Positions 1-12,969 of a DNA stretch of 64,000 nt are shown piece by piece. Both the position numbers and the translations under genes were made by a program. The notes under the pieces were generated by a model. That model did no database searches, was not told where the DNA came from, and saw nothing but the letters and a program-made list of their open reading frames with translations. The DNA is taken from NCBI RefSeq assembly GCF_027942865.1, contig NC_134515.1:28525949-28589948 (forward strand), in the 5' to 3' direction. This DNA comes from Odontesthes bonariensis (Eukaryota; Chordata; Actinopteri; Atheriniformes; Atherinopsidae). How positions within the stretch are numbered: position 1 is the first letter of the stretch; each line of letters starts with the position of its first letter.

Positions 1-15
1 TAATGCTGGCAGGAG

Positions 16-50
<35 letters not shown>

Positions 51-62
51 ACACACACACAC
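16..62. repeat. Compound microsatellite (CT)n(CA)n
   Basis: A CT dinucleotide run (about 16-40) passes directly into a CA run (40-62), in a syp intron. Confidence 0.9.
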
Positions 63-389
63 ATTTACACACACTAGCCTTGGAAGGCAATCTCAAAATT
101 ACTCCACTGTACTCATACACCATTTCATAGTCTCACAGAGACCAAGATAACTCACTTTAATAACGGGCAGGATTGCTGCTCCATAACAAACCCCTTCTGG
201 TGCCTATGTGAGGCCTAATTAGGTTAATGTTGTTTTTTGTTGTTGTTGTTTGTTTGTTTCTTAATCAACATTATCATATGAGCGTCACCATGCCTGGTCT
301 TGTGAGATGCTGAGTTCTGACAGTGTGGGCAAAAATAAGCAGTAATGTCCAAAACTCCAGAGCTTATTTCTGTTTTGTTGTGTTGACAG

Positions 390-3300
390 CTGGTGGCCCA
401 AGGGCAGTTCACGGTAGTCAAACAACCGCTGGGATTTATAAAAATTCTACAATGGGTAAGTTTCTTGTTTCCCTCAGATTTTCATGGAGTAATAAAATGC
501 GTGAATGTTTACTGTTCAACAGGAAAAGAATCTTGCAGTTTGTGGTGGGTTTTTTTTGCAGTGCATTATGCCACTTACTGAGATATTTGTGATCCTCTTT
601 GACTCAGATGTCATAAGGCCACACGGTGCTTCATAGCAGATGTGAATGTGCACTCTTAGAAAACGGTTCCAGTGTTTAATCTTCTCTGGCGAGGGTTTTG
701 CAGTCAGGCATTTTTCATGTTTTCAGTGGAAACATTGGCCTGTGCAGCTAATGGTTCAGCTACTGGCGGAGGTTGCTACCGAGGAGTCTCTTGTTATGAT
801 GATACTGTCCCGACAGGGCTGAGCAGGAGACACCAGCAGGATGTATCGCGTCACTATTGTAGTAGCAGTGTCAGTACGCTGAGCGATTAAAATAATGAGA
901 GTTTAAGTCCTTCTCAGAAGACACAACCTCTGCACACCAGTACAGTTGTTTCTTTGACGCGAGGGCTCTTCAACAGGAAGCCAGAAGCAAATAAACGTTC
1001 AGCAGTTTCTGCTTTTGATGACGGAAGGATAGTTTTTACTGAAAAATGAAGTGAACTATTTCATTTAGCTAAAGATTAAAACATTTCTGCATCTTGATAA
1101 AAAAAAAAATACCCTGTTTTCTTTTTTTTTCTGCATTTATTTGCTTATTACTTGGGAATGCGACCTATTAAAAACGTCCAAGCCTGTTTTTGATAAGACA
1201 GTTTCTCAGAAAATTACAATTTTTCCACCGGTGATAGTTCCATTCACAGAAACATTCTCACAGGAGATTTATCACTGAAGTCATTTTTCAAGCGAAAAGA
1301 TCAAATAGAAAAAGAAAAGAAACGCTGTTGTATCAGCATCTCTGTTGTGATGAATTGCTGCTTTTTTTTTTTTTCATAAACTAAATATCAAAGCAAGCAA
1401 TATGACGATTTCACCTTGACGAGTGCATTCTTTCACCCGCATAATGTGGTCCAAGAGGCCAAAGATTTTAAACTGAATTCGAAAAGAACAAGCTAAATAA
1501 TTCTTGTAGCTGCTTCATGGAGCTCTTTCTATGGGTGACGTAGTCAGTCACATGATGTATTGTCTTCCACAATATTTGTCCTCCATCAGCAGCAGGGTAC
1601 TCATAGAGAAGATGCTGCGGGGTTGACAGCAGTGCTGCTCTATTGCAGTTTTTTTTTCTTGCCCACAGCTGGTGGAATGGTGGTAGCAGAGCCAGTAATT
1701 GCAAGCCCTCACTGTTATGTTATGTTATGTTATGTTATGTTATGTTATGTTATGTTATGTTATGTTAACAAATTGAATCTTCCGGGGGTCACCTTGGGAT
1801 TTCTATACATTTTAGTGGCAGCCATAATAGTCTTCAGTTGCTGATCATGAAATATTATCATGCAGACAAAATCATGTAGATTTTTTTTTGTTGTTGTTGT
1901 TAGCGGGTGTGAACAAATGGAATTTGGCAGGGGATTCTCCACCCTTGGATGAGTCCCATAATTCTTTGCCACACCCCTGCTCTTAAGCCTGGGAACACCC
2001 GTAACACAATCCAGGTGAAAACGTTTGTGCCAAAGTAGTGTTGACAGGGCTCCACACTCCTAATAGGCTCTGCAGATATGCTGGAGAACAGTCAGAGGCA
2101 CGAATGTACTGCATGACTCCGTAGTCCTTCCCTGGAGCTGTGTGAGTGTGCCGACACCTCACCACTACCTCCCTGGGTCACTGCAAGCCAAGCACCAATC
2201 AGCAGCTGCGTTTGGGAGGCCAGGGCACATGAATCATCTGTCAAAGGGTCTGCGTGCTTTAGCATCAGGCAAGAGGAGGAGCTGCTGGAGCTGCTGTTCT
2301 TTCTGTATTAATATGGGCATGCATCAGCGGCAACACGGGGCTTTTAGGAGGGGAGTGAGGAGCCAAACCTCTGAAGTATTTCACCAGATTCTTGAGCACT
2401 CAGTACTGTGTGGTATTTGTGACTCTTTGCCTCCCCAATCGACCCCACCTTCTCTCTTCCTCTGGGGAATCTTGCTGACAGAGTCAAGATTTGATGGATT
2501 TTGAAAGACACCGAGTTACCATATACCTCAGAAAAACCTCAGAGGAGGCAAACAGCCTCGTGCTCCTCCTGCTGCACAATGCTGTGTTGGATTTAATCTG
2601 TATTCAAATTTCTGCTCTGACTCATTCTCAGCAATCACAGAAAGGCTGTTTGTGAGAACTCAAAGTAACAGCCTTGTTCATTTTGGCATAATCCCAAATG
2701 TGAGATAAAGATGGTTGATTTTTTTTTTTGTTGCTGGGGGGGCGGAGTTGCTGCTCAGTCACTCTGTGTGGTTATCTCTCCAGGGCCTCCGGTGAAGGCT
2801 AAATCTTGCGTTTATTTCTTCATGTTTTCACCTTTTGACATGTCTTCTTTTCATATATACGGAGTCATTTTCCTATGGACTAAACTATTTGGCAAATACT
2901 GTGTATGAATATCAAAATCATTCAAAGGGATGTCTTATATGGCAGATAATATTGGTCTTATCGTTTTTTTTCAGCTAAGTAGTTACTACTAGACTCATAC
3001 GAACAACGACAGTCTCAAAAGCTAAACATCAACCAAGCTTTGATATCACTATTTGCTGCTTTTATCAATTTGTGGATCAGCTTTACTGAGAAAGAGAGAC
3101 ATAGAGGAATTCGGATAGCGTGAAAACAGCAATGGCTGACAGATCGTTTGAGTCAGAAAGTGAAGACGTGTATATCTTTACTGCACAGAAGAGCTGACAA
3201 CCATCCAGCATGCCAGGAGGAGTAGAAACCAGCCTCCTCGCTGTGGTTGAGAATACCAGTAGTGTTACCATGGCACCTAACACTCTGCGTGCCACCATTT

Positions 3301-5838
3301 CTTTGCTCAGTGTGGCATCTCCATTTCTCCTTCAGATCAATCCTCCCTTTAACTCATATATCACCGTAAAACTACAGGTTTTAATTGTTCTGGGTGCCCC
3401 CCACCACCATTTAGATTCAGTCTGCGTAGCCGACCGTTGGTTTTTAGCCAAGTCAACAGGGATGGCACAGCCCAGTTGTTCTGGCTGCTTGGTCTCAAAG
3501 AGTTTTCAGGAAGAATTTGTATGCAATATGTTCAAACCTGGACAAGGAAGGAGGGAACAATGAATGATAAGCCCCTGTGAAACAATGACATTTGTGATAT
3601 TTGGTGAGAGATTTATGTTGCCCTCACCCCCTCATTTTTTACATAACACGTTCATCAAGTCAAATGTATTTCTCCAGCAAATGCTAGCATGCTAACAAGT
3701 AAAATGGTTAACATGGTAAGTGCAGACATTAGCACTTAGCCAACCAAATCTACCTAGATGAAAGCTCACAGAGCTGCCAGGGAGGCTACATACTTTTAGT
3801 ATTGGAGTGTTGAGACATTCTTGTTCACATATAAAGGAGTAGTGTGATGAAGTGACACCCTATGGCAAAGTTGCAGATTTCAACCAACTAAAGATTCTCC
3901 AAGCATGCATCAGAGATTAATAAGGCCACTCAAACTACAGAAGATATGAAAATGCCCACACTAAAGCAGTGATTATCGGTTCCAGGTGAAACTACTTGTT
4001 TTGGCAGAACAATATAATATAAATAATCTGTTTTTCTATATTAGTGAAGACATTTGTGTGTAATATGATTAATATATTGTATTTCTGCCACTAGATTTCC
4101 CCAAATCCTGGAGCTTTAAATTAGACCAAATGTGAACATGCTGCTGCCCCATTTTATTAATCTTGTAGGTATGATTCACCTAACATTGTTTCACTTTGTA
4201 GATTGAATTAAAGCAGCACTGAGGGGTGTTGTTTTACATGGAAAAAAAGGGAATTTTCATTTTTTCTGCCTTTAAAGGAAAAAAATAGATGATTTCAAGG
4301 CCCAGCATACATCGAAGGCTCCAATCGTTGTAGGTCTCTGATTTCTGTCACTGTCTCAAACTGTCTTGGAGGGATAATGGAATAAAATAGCCAGGTTTAG
4401 GATAACTAAAACCTTGATAGTAAAAACAGCTAGTCTGATTAAATAATCACACTAAATAGATTGAGATAGCGGATATTCATTTTTTAGAATATCATACCTC
4501 ACTGCTCACTGTGTAAAGGTTTGTGCTTATGCTGCAGTTGCTGCTCGTGCTCCACCTATTGACTGACTGCATGGCTGATGCAGCATTTGATCCTGTTTTT
4601 TTCTGGGTTTTGGGGATAAAAACAAAATATGGCATAAAAAAAAACCTTGATTTATAATTTTTTTTTTTTACCTTATGCTGATTTGATTCAGGGCTGCACG
4701 GTGGTGTGGTGGTTAGCGCTGTCACCTTCCAGCAAGAGGGTTCCAGGTTCAACTCCCAGCTAGGGCCTTTTTGTGTAGAGTTTGCATGTTCTCCCTGTAT
4801 ATGCGTGGGTTCTCTCTGGGTACTCCGGCTTCCTCCCACTGTCCAAAAACATGCATGTTAGGTTAATTGGTGTCTCTAAAATTGTCCTTAGGAGTGAGTG
4901 TGTGGTTGTTTGTCACATTTGTCTCTGTGTGGCCCTGTGATGGACTGTCCAAGGTGTACCCCGCCTCTTGCCCGATGACCGCTGGGATAGGCTCCAGCCC
5001 CCCTGCGACCTCACCGACGGATTCAGCGGTTATAGAAAATGGATGGATGATTCGATTCAGTTATTGCACTCTTAGAATCAGCTTGATTGTTCATTAAGGA
5101 CAAAAGGTGAAAAAAACCACTTCTCAGTGTAGAAATTGGTCAGTTTTCACATGTCCAACAAAGATTAGACAGTAGAATACAACGGAGAAGAGAATAATTT
5201 ACAATGAATTCTTTTTTTGCTTTGTAGCACACAGAAAATCTATGCTGTTGGTTTTTTTTTTACCTTGTTTGCAGTTTGTAATAACTATAGCAGTAGTCTT
5301 CCCTCTTACACATTACGCCTCCTCCTGCATCACATCCACACTAATTTGCATTGATTATTAAAACCCGTTAATTAGCCTTTTCGTGAACATCAGATAGAAA
5401 AGGTGTTTGAGACGTTGTAAGCGGTCAAGGGAAAATGACACCCTTCAGGAACAGAGAAGGATGAGTAAAGCGATCACAATAAGGCTCGCTTAAGGCTGAG
5501 TTGAGCGTAAATCCAGTAAACGAGCCTCCTGGAGACAGTAGCTAAAAGATTACTCTAAATAGTTTCGTGTTCGTTGAAACCTGCAGTAGGTAGACAGTAC
5601 TACACGGCTGGAGTTAAGAAGGAAGTGACGTGCCAGGCATGTATGCGTACACATGAGCTTACATGCGGTGTGGCAGTGCGTGTAAGTGTGTGTTTCTTAA
5701 CAGTAGCTTTTAGATGAGTATTTAGTGACAGATGGTAGAGCACCTCAGCCAGATTAATAGCTGGATTGTCTGTTCAATCGGATCTGGCCTGCAGTGTTGG
5801 TAGGGTGTGGTAAAAATAGTCTTGACTCCTCTAATCTC

Positions 5839-5906
<68 letters not shown>

Positions 5907-8792
5907 GAAAGAGGGTCCATTAATGTGTGTTTGTGCTGTCTATGTGACTGTAAGCAGGGGATAACAGTGCTGTCTGTACCTGGAGTAATCAACAGGCAAC
6001 CTTCGGAGTGAATGTACAATCACTATTGCACCAAAAATGGCAAAAACAGCTTCAGAAAACTATATCTGCTGGTAACCATGACAACAGGTGCGGCCCTTGC
6101 TCTGTCCCCGGTTGATAGCGCTGCATTGATTTACACTCTTTGGGAATTTATTAGCAGATTCACATGATTTGTGGATCACGATCAGCCTGCCGGAGAAATG
6201 GCAGGTTGTGGAGAATGTCTGCATCCTGCTTGAAAGTCTTCGTTTGCACTTTTTCATCAGTCAAAATAAGATCTAATAATGCTGTTGTATATTATAAGCC
6301 CAGCATACAGTAAAGTGATGAATAGATATCAAGTTGTACGTTTTTTGTTTTTTTCGCAGTAAATGAAATGGACAAAGGTCACTGGCGATGAGTTGTCAAA
6401 TTCATCGTGCTTTTTTTTTCTTCCATTTTTCCTCCCACAGATCTTTGCAATCTTCGCCTTCTCAACATGTGGCAGCTACTCCGGCATGTTCAAGATGAGC
6501 GTGGAGTGTAAAAACCGATCAGAAAGTGACCTAGGCATAGAAGTAGAATTTGAATATCCATTCAGGTACGTGTGATGAGGTGACTTCAATGTCACTACAA
6601 ACTCCAAATGCACTTGCATCTAAATGAATCACCTGACCCTATTTCTGATGCCACTCACTATGTAAATACAAGATGTGAGTTCTGCCGTTCATTTTTTTTA
6701 GGATTTTATTCATTCTATTACCCTATTACACCAGCAGTTGAGGATTCAAGTTGTTCTCTTAATATTAGAGATTATACAGTCAATGGAAAGTCTGTAATTT
6801 AGCTGTACGATAAATCATTTTTATACATTAAAGGACAAATACTCAGCTAATGTATGCAATGATTTAATTACCTGTTGATTAACTTATATTAGAAAGATAG
6901 AGAGCAAATAAATGAGCATTAGTTTGACATCTTGTGTTCATTGGCTGTTTTTTTCAAACTTGAATAACTTAACTGATGCCCGTATGGTCAAATCTGTCTA
7001 TTGAATAAGCTTTTGAATAAGCCTTCTAAATTTGCAACCACTGCATCAGTGTTATTATGTAAATCAAAAAGCCCTATGGATGCTGGTATGAAGTTTATTT
7101 TAGCTCTAGACAGTCTGACACTAGATGTTAGTGTCTCCAGCACTTGTGTTAAGCTGCACTAACATCTCCTGAATGTAGCTTTATGTTTAACAGACAAACA
7201 CAATCTCATCACAATGAATTCAGGCAGAAATTTCCCAATAAGTAAAGCTGGTCATTTGAACTCATGACCCCTTATCGTTTTCATCATAATTTAATCACAA
7301 AGTTGATCAATGGTGGAAAGTCAGATGTATTTACGCAATTCAAACTACTTATACAACAATGTAAAAATCTACTCCATTCAAAGCAAAGGTCCAGCAGTGA
7401 AAGTGTTATTTCAACAAAAACATGGAGGTAAAATCAGAAAACTGCATTTCGAACATAAAACATTCAGATTGGAGTCTCAAATCTCAAGTGGCAAATGAAT
7501 ATGTTCCTTTCGTCCAAGATATTTATCTAAATAGATTATCTAAAGTGGCGACTCACAAATTTTAAAAACCAGAATGAAAACAAATTAAAAAGGGGCGTTT
7601 TTACATGAAAAGAAAAGCTATTCAGACATTTGTTGAAATACTTTCTGATCATTTTTTGTGGTTATTCGGTCAAGTCTCTGAGCCCTACTTCCATGGATAC
7701 AGACGACAGTTAACACTAGTAATCTAGAATATTAAGACTGTGACATGTCTAAAATGAATATGAGAAACAGTGTATGGTTTATCACCACTGAATAACACAC
7801 ATACATGCATTAAGAGTTTGCTCCTTACTGATGAATGACACTGCGACATGTTTTACATAAACTCAGCTCATCTTTCTCTTCCTCATGTCTCTCTCTGTGA
7901 TACCGTCTCCAGGCTTCATCAGGTATACTATGATGCCCCCACCTGTAAGGGAGGGGAACGGGAACGTATGTTCCTGGTCGGAGACTACTCGTCTTCAGCT
8001 GAGTTCTTTGTCACCATCGCTGTCTTTTCCTTCCTCTACTCCATGGCGGGCCTCGCTGTATACTGTTTCATCATGGAGAAGTACCGTGAAAACAACAAGG
8101 GGCCCCAGATTGTGAGTTTGCTTGCCTTTTATCTTTCTTTTTCTTTCTTTTTTTACTTTACAAACTCCCAACCAGTGGATGAAAGATTTGCTGGTAAAAA
8201 TAAATGTATTGTGCTGCTGATTCCCAGGACTTTGTTGTGACGGCAGTGTTTGCCTTCATGTGGCTGGTGTCTTCATGTGCTTGGGCTAAAGGCTTGTCAG
8301 ATGTGAAAACAAGCACTGATCCAGAAAAGATCATCACTCGCATCCCTGCCTGTGATGAGCAAGAAAATCGCTGTCGTGAGATATACGACCCCAAGGTTTC
8401 TGGCCTCAACACCTCCGTGGTAGGTCCCAAATGCCTGACTGAGATAAACTGAATAAAGATTCGTTATGAGAACCGTAACATTAACAAAAATGTATCTCCG
8501 TTCTGCTGCACAGGCTTTTGGATTCATCAACTTGATCCTGTGGGTGGGAAACCTGTGGTTCGTCTTCAAGGAGACCGGCTGGATGGGTGCATTTGCTGGA
8601 ACATACGTTCCATCACAGGAGAAGCAGCCCGCTCCTGAATCCTTTGACCAGGGAGGATACGGACAGCAGGACCCCTATTCAGGCTCCCAGGGAGGATATC
8701 AGCCCGAATACGGCCAGCAGGGAGGCTACGAAGATGGAGGTTACAACCAGGGCTATGAGCAGCAGCCCACCTCCTTCTCTAATCAAATGTGA
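390..8792 (+). CDS. syp: Synaptophysin (5' end missing), synaptic-vesicle MARVEL protein
   Basis: Coding exons read as 390-455, 6441-6565, 7913-8111, 8228-8419 and 8514-8792 (TGA). Phases join without a break and give 286 residues; the exon carrying the start Met lies left of the window. Human SYP is 313 residues. Seen: the [16 protein letters not shown] block, four hydrophobic segments, a glycosylation site NRS in the first lumenal loop, cysteine pairs in both lumenal loops (CGSYSG/SVEC and [10 protein letters not shown]), the very conserved [13 protein letters not shown] and [12 protein letters not shown] segments, and a cytosolic tail of GGYGQQ-type repeats ending TSFSNQM. The Tyr/Gly/Gln tail separates synaptophysin from synaptoporin and SYPL. 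Known for the family: a major synaptic-vesicle membrane protein that binds synaptobrevin and aids its retrieval. Whether this is teleost copy a or b cannot be told. The next gene, plp2, is also a MARVEL protein and is linked to SYP in human. Confidence 0.93.
1713..1767. repeat. Pentanucleotide microsatellite (TGTTA)11
   Basis: Eleven uninterrupted copies of TGTTA over 55 bases inside a syp intron. A perfect pentamer array of this length is likely polymorphic. Confidence 0.95.
4679..5060 (+). mobile_element. L2-like LINE 3' tail with target-site duplication
   Basis: The body at 4692-5047 has the wording typical of the widespread fish L2/Maui LINE 3' end: GTTTGCATGTTCTCCC, GGTTAATTGGTGTCTCTAAA, GGGATAGGCTCCAGCCCCC, and a terminal AAAATGGATGGATG microsatellite. 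It is flanked by 13-bp direct repeats at 4679-4691 and 5048-5060 that differ at one base, as expected for a target duplication. Only the 3' few hundred bases are present (5'-truncated), and no reverse transcriptase frame remains. A tRNA-like B-box string near 4748 is part of this repeat, not a tRNA gene. Confidence 0.8.
5842..5907. repeat. Microsatellite (GT)n
   Basis: About 29 GT units from 5842 to 5900, then GCGTGTG. Lies in a syp intron. Confidence 0.95.
7305..7450. repeat. Degenerate fish interspersed repeat (tentative)
   Basis: GGTGGAAAGTCAGATGTATT followed by ACAACAATGTAAAAATCTACTCC and AAAGGTCCAGCAGTGAAAGTG recalls the very common teleost repeat containing GTGGAAAGTAACTAAGTACA and AAAGTCCTGCATT. 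Heavily diverged and recognised from memory only; lies in the syp intron 6566-7912. Confidence 0.35.
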
Positions 8793-11700
8793 ACCTGCCC
8801 AGCAAAAACACAGCCGCAGAGTGGTGAGTACATGCTTGAATACTTGGGTCTTTAATTCAAGCATGAATTAAGAGTCAAAATGATAATGGCAGCCCTTAAA
8901 ATCCAACAGAACTTTATTCACAAAACTTGGCATGCTGTCTCATGAGCACAAGATAAGTAAGTCTGAGTTGAAGTATAACTGCTTTGCAAACGATCTTTTG
9001 CCTGTCCCTCATTTGCTTTTTTTATTACATTAAAACTTGATCAAATTTATCTGCTCAAAGGCTGTATGCAATTCTGAATGGAATTCTCGGATAATAAAAG
9101 CAGTTGTTTGCTGCAGCCCAAATGAAAGTATTCCTGCTGTCTCAGCTGCAGATTCTGATGTTGCACTTTGAGGATATCTCTATAAAAGAGGCATCAGAAA
9201 AAACAACAGCAGTGACTGTAATGTTTCCAAATTTCCAAACAGGCCACGGCGAATCAAAATGACAGAAGGGGAATCTGGGAGACTAAATTTGAGGCTTTGC
9301 CAATCTGAGTTTGTCAAACCCAGATGGTATCTTCCAAAGTCACAGACTTTGATATAGATTTTTCTCTTTTGTGTTACTATCCCTGGGAACACTGTGAGGA
9401 GAGTCTGAAAAAAAAGGGCTTTTGTACTAACATCTTAGCAAAAGAGTCAGAAGTTTGTAGAGATTTGAAAAAATTACAACAACAAAAAAAAAAACAGTGA
9501 GCAGGACTTCAGGCGTCCTGTAGTCGACTCCAAAGGGAAGAGAATTTCTCCTCCATATCTGTTGCAATGGTAAATAGGCATACTTGCTAAAAGTATGCTA
9601 TTTCAACTTAATATGTCCACAAAGTGTTCACACTCTGTCCCTAACGATGGAATTATGAAGGATTTCTCACTGGACATACATGAGGAACTATCATAGAAAC
9701 ATAAAGCCAAGTAAACAACCCTGTTTTCATATGAAATATTTGATTTAGTTTCGACTTTAAACAAAATGAAGTAATCATCAAAAACATCTTGGATTTCCGG
9801 TGATGACTTTCCTTCAGAAATGATGACAGCAGGTGTTGTTCATTCAAACAAAACATGTTTATGTGACAAAGGTGAAAGGCGTATGATGCAGCTGTGTAAT
9901 ATCGAGGCATGTAGGGGTATATGGAGAGTGGGCAGTTTTTTTTGTACAGCTCCCTGTGAGCTCTTTGATCTCATCCAGCTCCAATCACCAGCTCTCTTTT
10001 CTCTTTGTGTTACACCAGCCCCACAAGTCTTAAAACTATCCTGAGAGAGCTTTTTGATGTCGTGCTCGGAAGCTGTAGAATACTCCATCTGACTGATAAA
10101 ACTGCCCTCAGCCCTGATGGATTCAGAAATGTCTGTCCACAGCCCAAAGCATCATGGGTTAGCGTTTATAATACGAGCCACTGCCTTGTATCTTTGCATT
10201 TAATCAGCTCTCTGTATGGGCTAATAGTCTGGTTCGTCCTCGTTGACGACATTTTGCCTTTTGGTTCGGTAATATGTCTGTCACATGGAGTCACATATGA
10301 GCGTATTAGTGCTCATGTTTAGGCGCATATGGTCATAGTTATAGGTCTATATATAACATGAAATGAATGTTATTCCATATTTGCTGTTTCTAAACAGTTT
10401 CCCTTCCCCCTTTCTATCTCTTCCTCCTCTCAGGGTGATCTTGTGATTTTGGAGTGCGGTTCTCAACCACCACCTGCGTTTCCACACTCCTCTGTTTGTC
10501 TGTTTGTGTATCTGTGAGTCGACAGGTGGAGGAAGGGAGGGAAGGAGGGAAGACGATGCTCGCGGAGCGGGGGGACAGGGGGGAGGTCACCACCGTGGAG
10601 TAGGATGTTGGGGTGGGGGGTGCGGGGTCTTTGCTGTAACATGATGTTTATTCTCGTGATGTATTTAACTGTAGAAGACAACAGAGGATTGTCTGTTTGG
10701 TTATACGAGAAAAACTTGAATACAAATACCAAAACATTCATTGATGAACACTTATGAGAAATCTTGTAATGGAAAAGACATTTATGAGGAGAAAAAAAAA
10801 GTGGTAATATTTAACTGGGGAGATTGTATTTGTCTGTGCTGTGTAAATATCAACATGCTGATATATATATATATATATGATTATATGTACACAGTTGAAT
10901 AATTGTGCACTCCATATTAGTTGTTATACAACAAATGTTGAGCACAGAGTTATTCAATTGAATTTAATTTGGTTCTGTTTAGGAGCTCACTTAGTTTAAT
11001 CTTCAACCTTTATCCCTTAGTTCAACTATTCATACCACTCTCATGTTTTTATTTACTCATGCAAGAATCTGAACATCTTTTTTGTTGTTATTTTTTTTTA
11101 TTTCTTCCACATGATTTTTTTTGTCTTTTCTTTTCTTTTTTTTTTTTTAATTTTAATTTTTTTAATCAGCGTTATTGACAGGACATAATCAGGGAGCCGG
11201 TTGTTAAAAAATGCAAATGCTGAAAAGAGAAGATATTTATCTCTATGAAACGTGAGCAAAGGAGAGTCATTTATAGTAATCGTAGTGGTAACAGTTGGTT
11301 GTACGTAGGCTGTTTCAGCATTCATGTCTTTGATTATTACCCCCCCCCCCCACCCCATCACTGTCAGGAGTGGAGGAATTCTTGTGATGCAGCGAAAACT
11401 TTAAATCCTGACGTCTAAATTCAAAACTTGTGTAGGGACAAGAGAATAAGTGAGCATCTCATATTTGCTGTGCCGTTCCAGAATCCGCTATAGTGCTGTC
11501 AGTGTGTGAATCAGGCAGTCAGCCAGAGTTTTAGCAGCGTGTGTTTGTTTATTCGTTTGGATTTGTGTAAAGGCATCAGACCAATTCTGTTGATGAACCT
11601 TGTCCTGTTTTCAATCGCCTTTTATGTGGTCCAGAGAGTTGTAAGACAGAGTTATATAGTTTTTTAACTGGTGTTCCTATCACACTGTAATCAGTGACAA

Positions 11701-12690
11701 GCATACTCACATTCACATGAAATAAGAGTCAAGTTTATTAGATTTTAAAGACCTTGGTCACGCCGCATATTAATAGGAGGTAGTTTGAAACAATTTGCCT
11801 CCATATACCTGTAGTCGTCCTGCGTCTTCAGTACTTCTTCGTCTGTCCTCTTTCAAAAGGCAAGCCAATTTACTGCATGCAACCTACTCGTTACACCCAA
11901 AAGCATCTATAATCATATATGAGAATCCGAGGTTTAAAGCTGCAGGAAAGTGCAAATATGTATCTGATCAATCGTAGTGGTTACTGCACAGCACATAATA
12001 AACAGCAGCTCTGCTATATTCTACTTAAAGCACAAAGTAAGTGCTGCAATAATTACTTCTGTCAGATAAGAATAGAATTGTATGGCTGCCAGGTCTCTGT
12101 TTGGATATTCAAGAGCATGTTTGCCAAATGGTATTTTTGTTGGTAGTGTTGCTTTCACAGTTCTCATCAGAACAGGTTTGTTGGCCATGTCCAGTAGATC
12201 ATTGTCCATTGTACAGACCTTCATTTATTTTAAAAATCAGGGTTCTTTGATTCAGGCAGTGTAGAGGCTACTGGCTGTCTCTCTTCCTCTCGTCCCTCAC
12301 CCCAGTCCCCCAACTCTGTTTTTTTCTCTCTGTCTTTCTTTCTCTTTCTCTGTAGCTCTTATAAATATGCTAAAATGAAATATACTCTGTTGTTAGTGGT
12401 GAATGATGTCTTGTGATACACTCTAAACCTTTGGATAGTGCTGTGTTTATTGTGTATGATGTATTCATATTAGTATTTATGATAATGATAAGAAAAAAAT
12501 ATCCAAGACTCTCCAGAATTCTGCTGTATTCTTATTATATGGGATCCATGTGAAACAAAATTAAATAAACTTGAAATTATTCTGTTGAAGGTTAAACAGT
12601 GTTTTTCTCTTTGTAAGAGATTATCGCCTTTCAATTCAACTGTTTGGGGGTTTTTTTCTGTTTCATTTCTGAAATAAATGTATCAAATAT
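8793..12690 (+). other. syp: syp 3' UTR with an intron after the stop codon
   Basis: After the stop at 8792 the exon appears to end at 8823 with the donor GTGAGTA (8824). A very strong acceptor follows a long pyrimidine tract at 10393-10433, so a non-coding last exon would begin at 10434. Mammalian SYP also has, as I recall, a non-coding last exon. The junction lies 31 nt past the stop, too close to trigger nonsense-mediated decay by the usual 50-55-nt rule. Candidate poly(A) signals AATAAA lie at 12564 and 12673, giving about 2.2 kb of UTR. It contains a G-rich block at 10569-10627, an AT run at 10860 and a poly-C run at 11341. The end point is an estimate. Confidence 0.6.
12564..12678 (+). 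terminator. syp: Candidate poly(A) signals of syp
   Basis: Two AATAAA hexamers at 12564-12569 and 12673-12678. They are the first well-placed signals after the long non-coding tail and before the repeat-rich spacer. Assignment is by position only. Confidence 0.45.
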
Positions 12691-12699
12691 CAGCTTTGA

Positions 12700-12935
12700 C
12701 ATAAAGTAAGTAAGTAAACCCCTCTATTATACTGTGAAATGTGCAAAAAAATCTTGAGGTGGAACAGCTCGAGTCTGTTCAATGAGGGGATGAAGTAGTA
12801 GAAGTAGAAGTTGTAGTGAGTTGTAAATGACCAGTTACATTGAGGTATCATTGAAGCTGACCTATATTTATCTGTGCAGCTATTTAACACCATTTCAGGC
12901 AGGATGTGGGCCAGTATGCAGGTTGGTTTGCCAAG

Positions 12936-12969
<34 letters not shown>

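Larger units (their letters stand above)
456..6440 (+). other. syp: Large syp intron without a gene
   Basis: Intron between the first two visible coding exons, donor GTAAG at 456 and acceptor CCCACAG ending 6440. It holds microsatellites and an L2-like LINE tail, listed separately. Short open frames in it show no family resemblance and no exon-like structure. Nothing else recognised. Confidence 0.7.

Noticed and set aside
4735-4765. B-box-like GGTTCAACTCC
   Set aside because: Part of the L2-like LINE tail; no acceptor stem or A box at the right distance for a tRNA gene.
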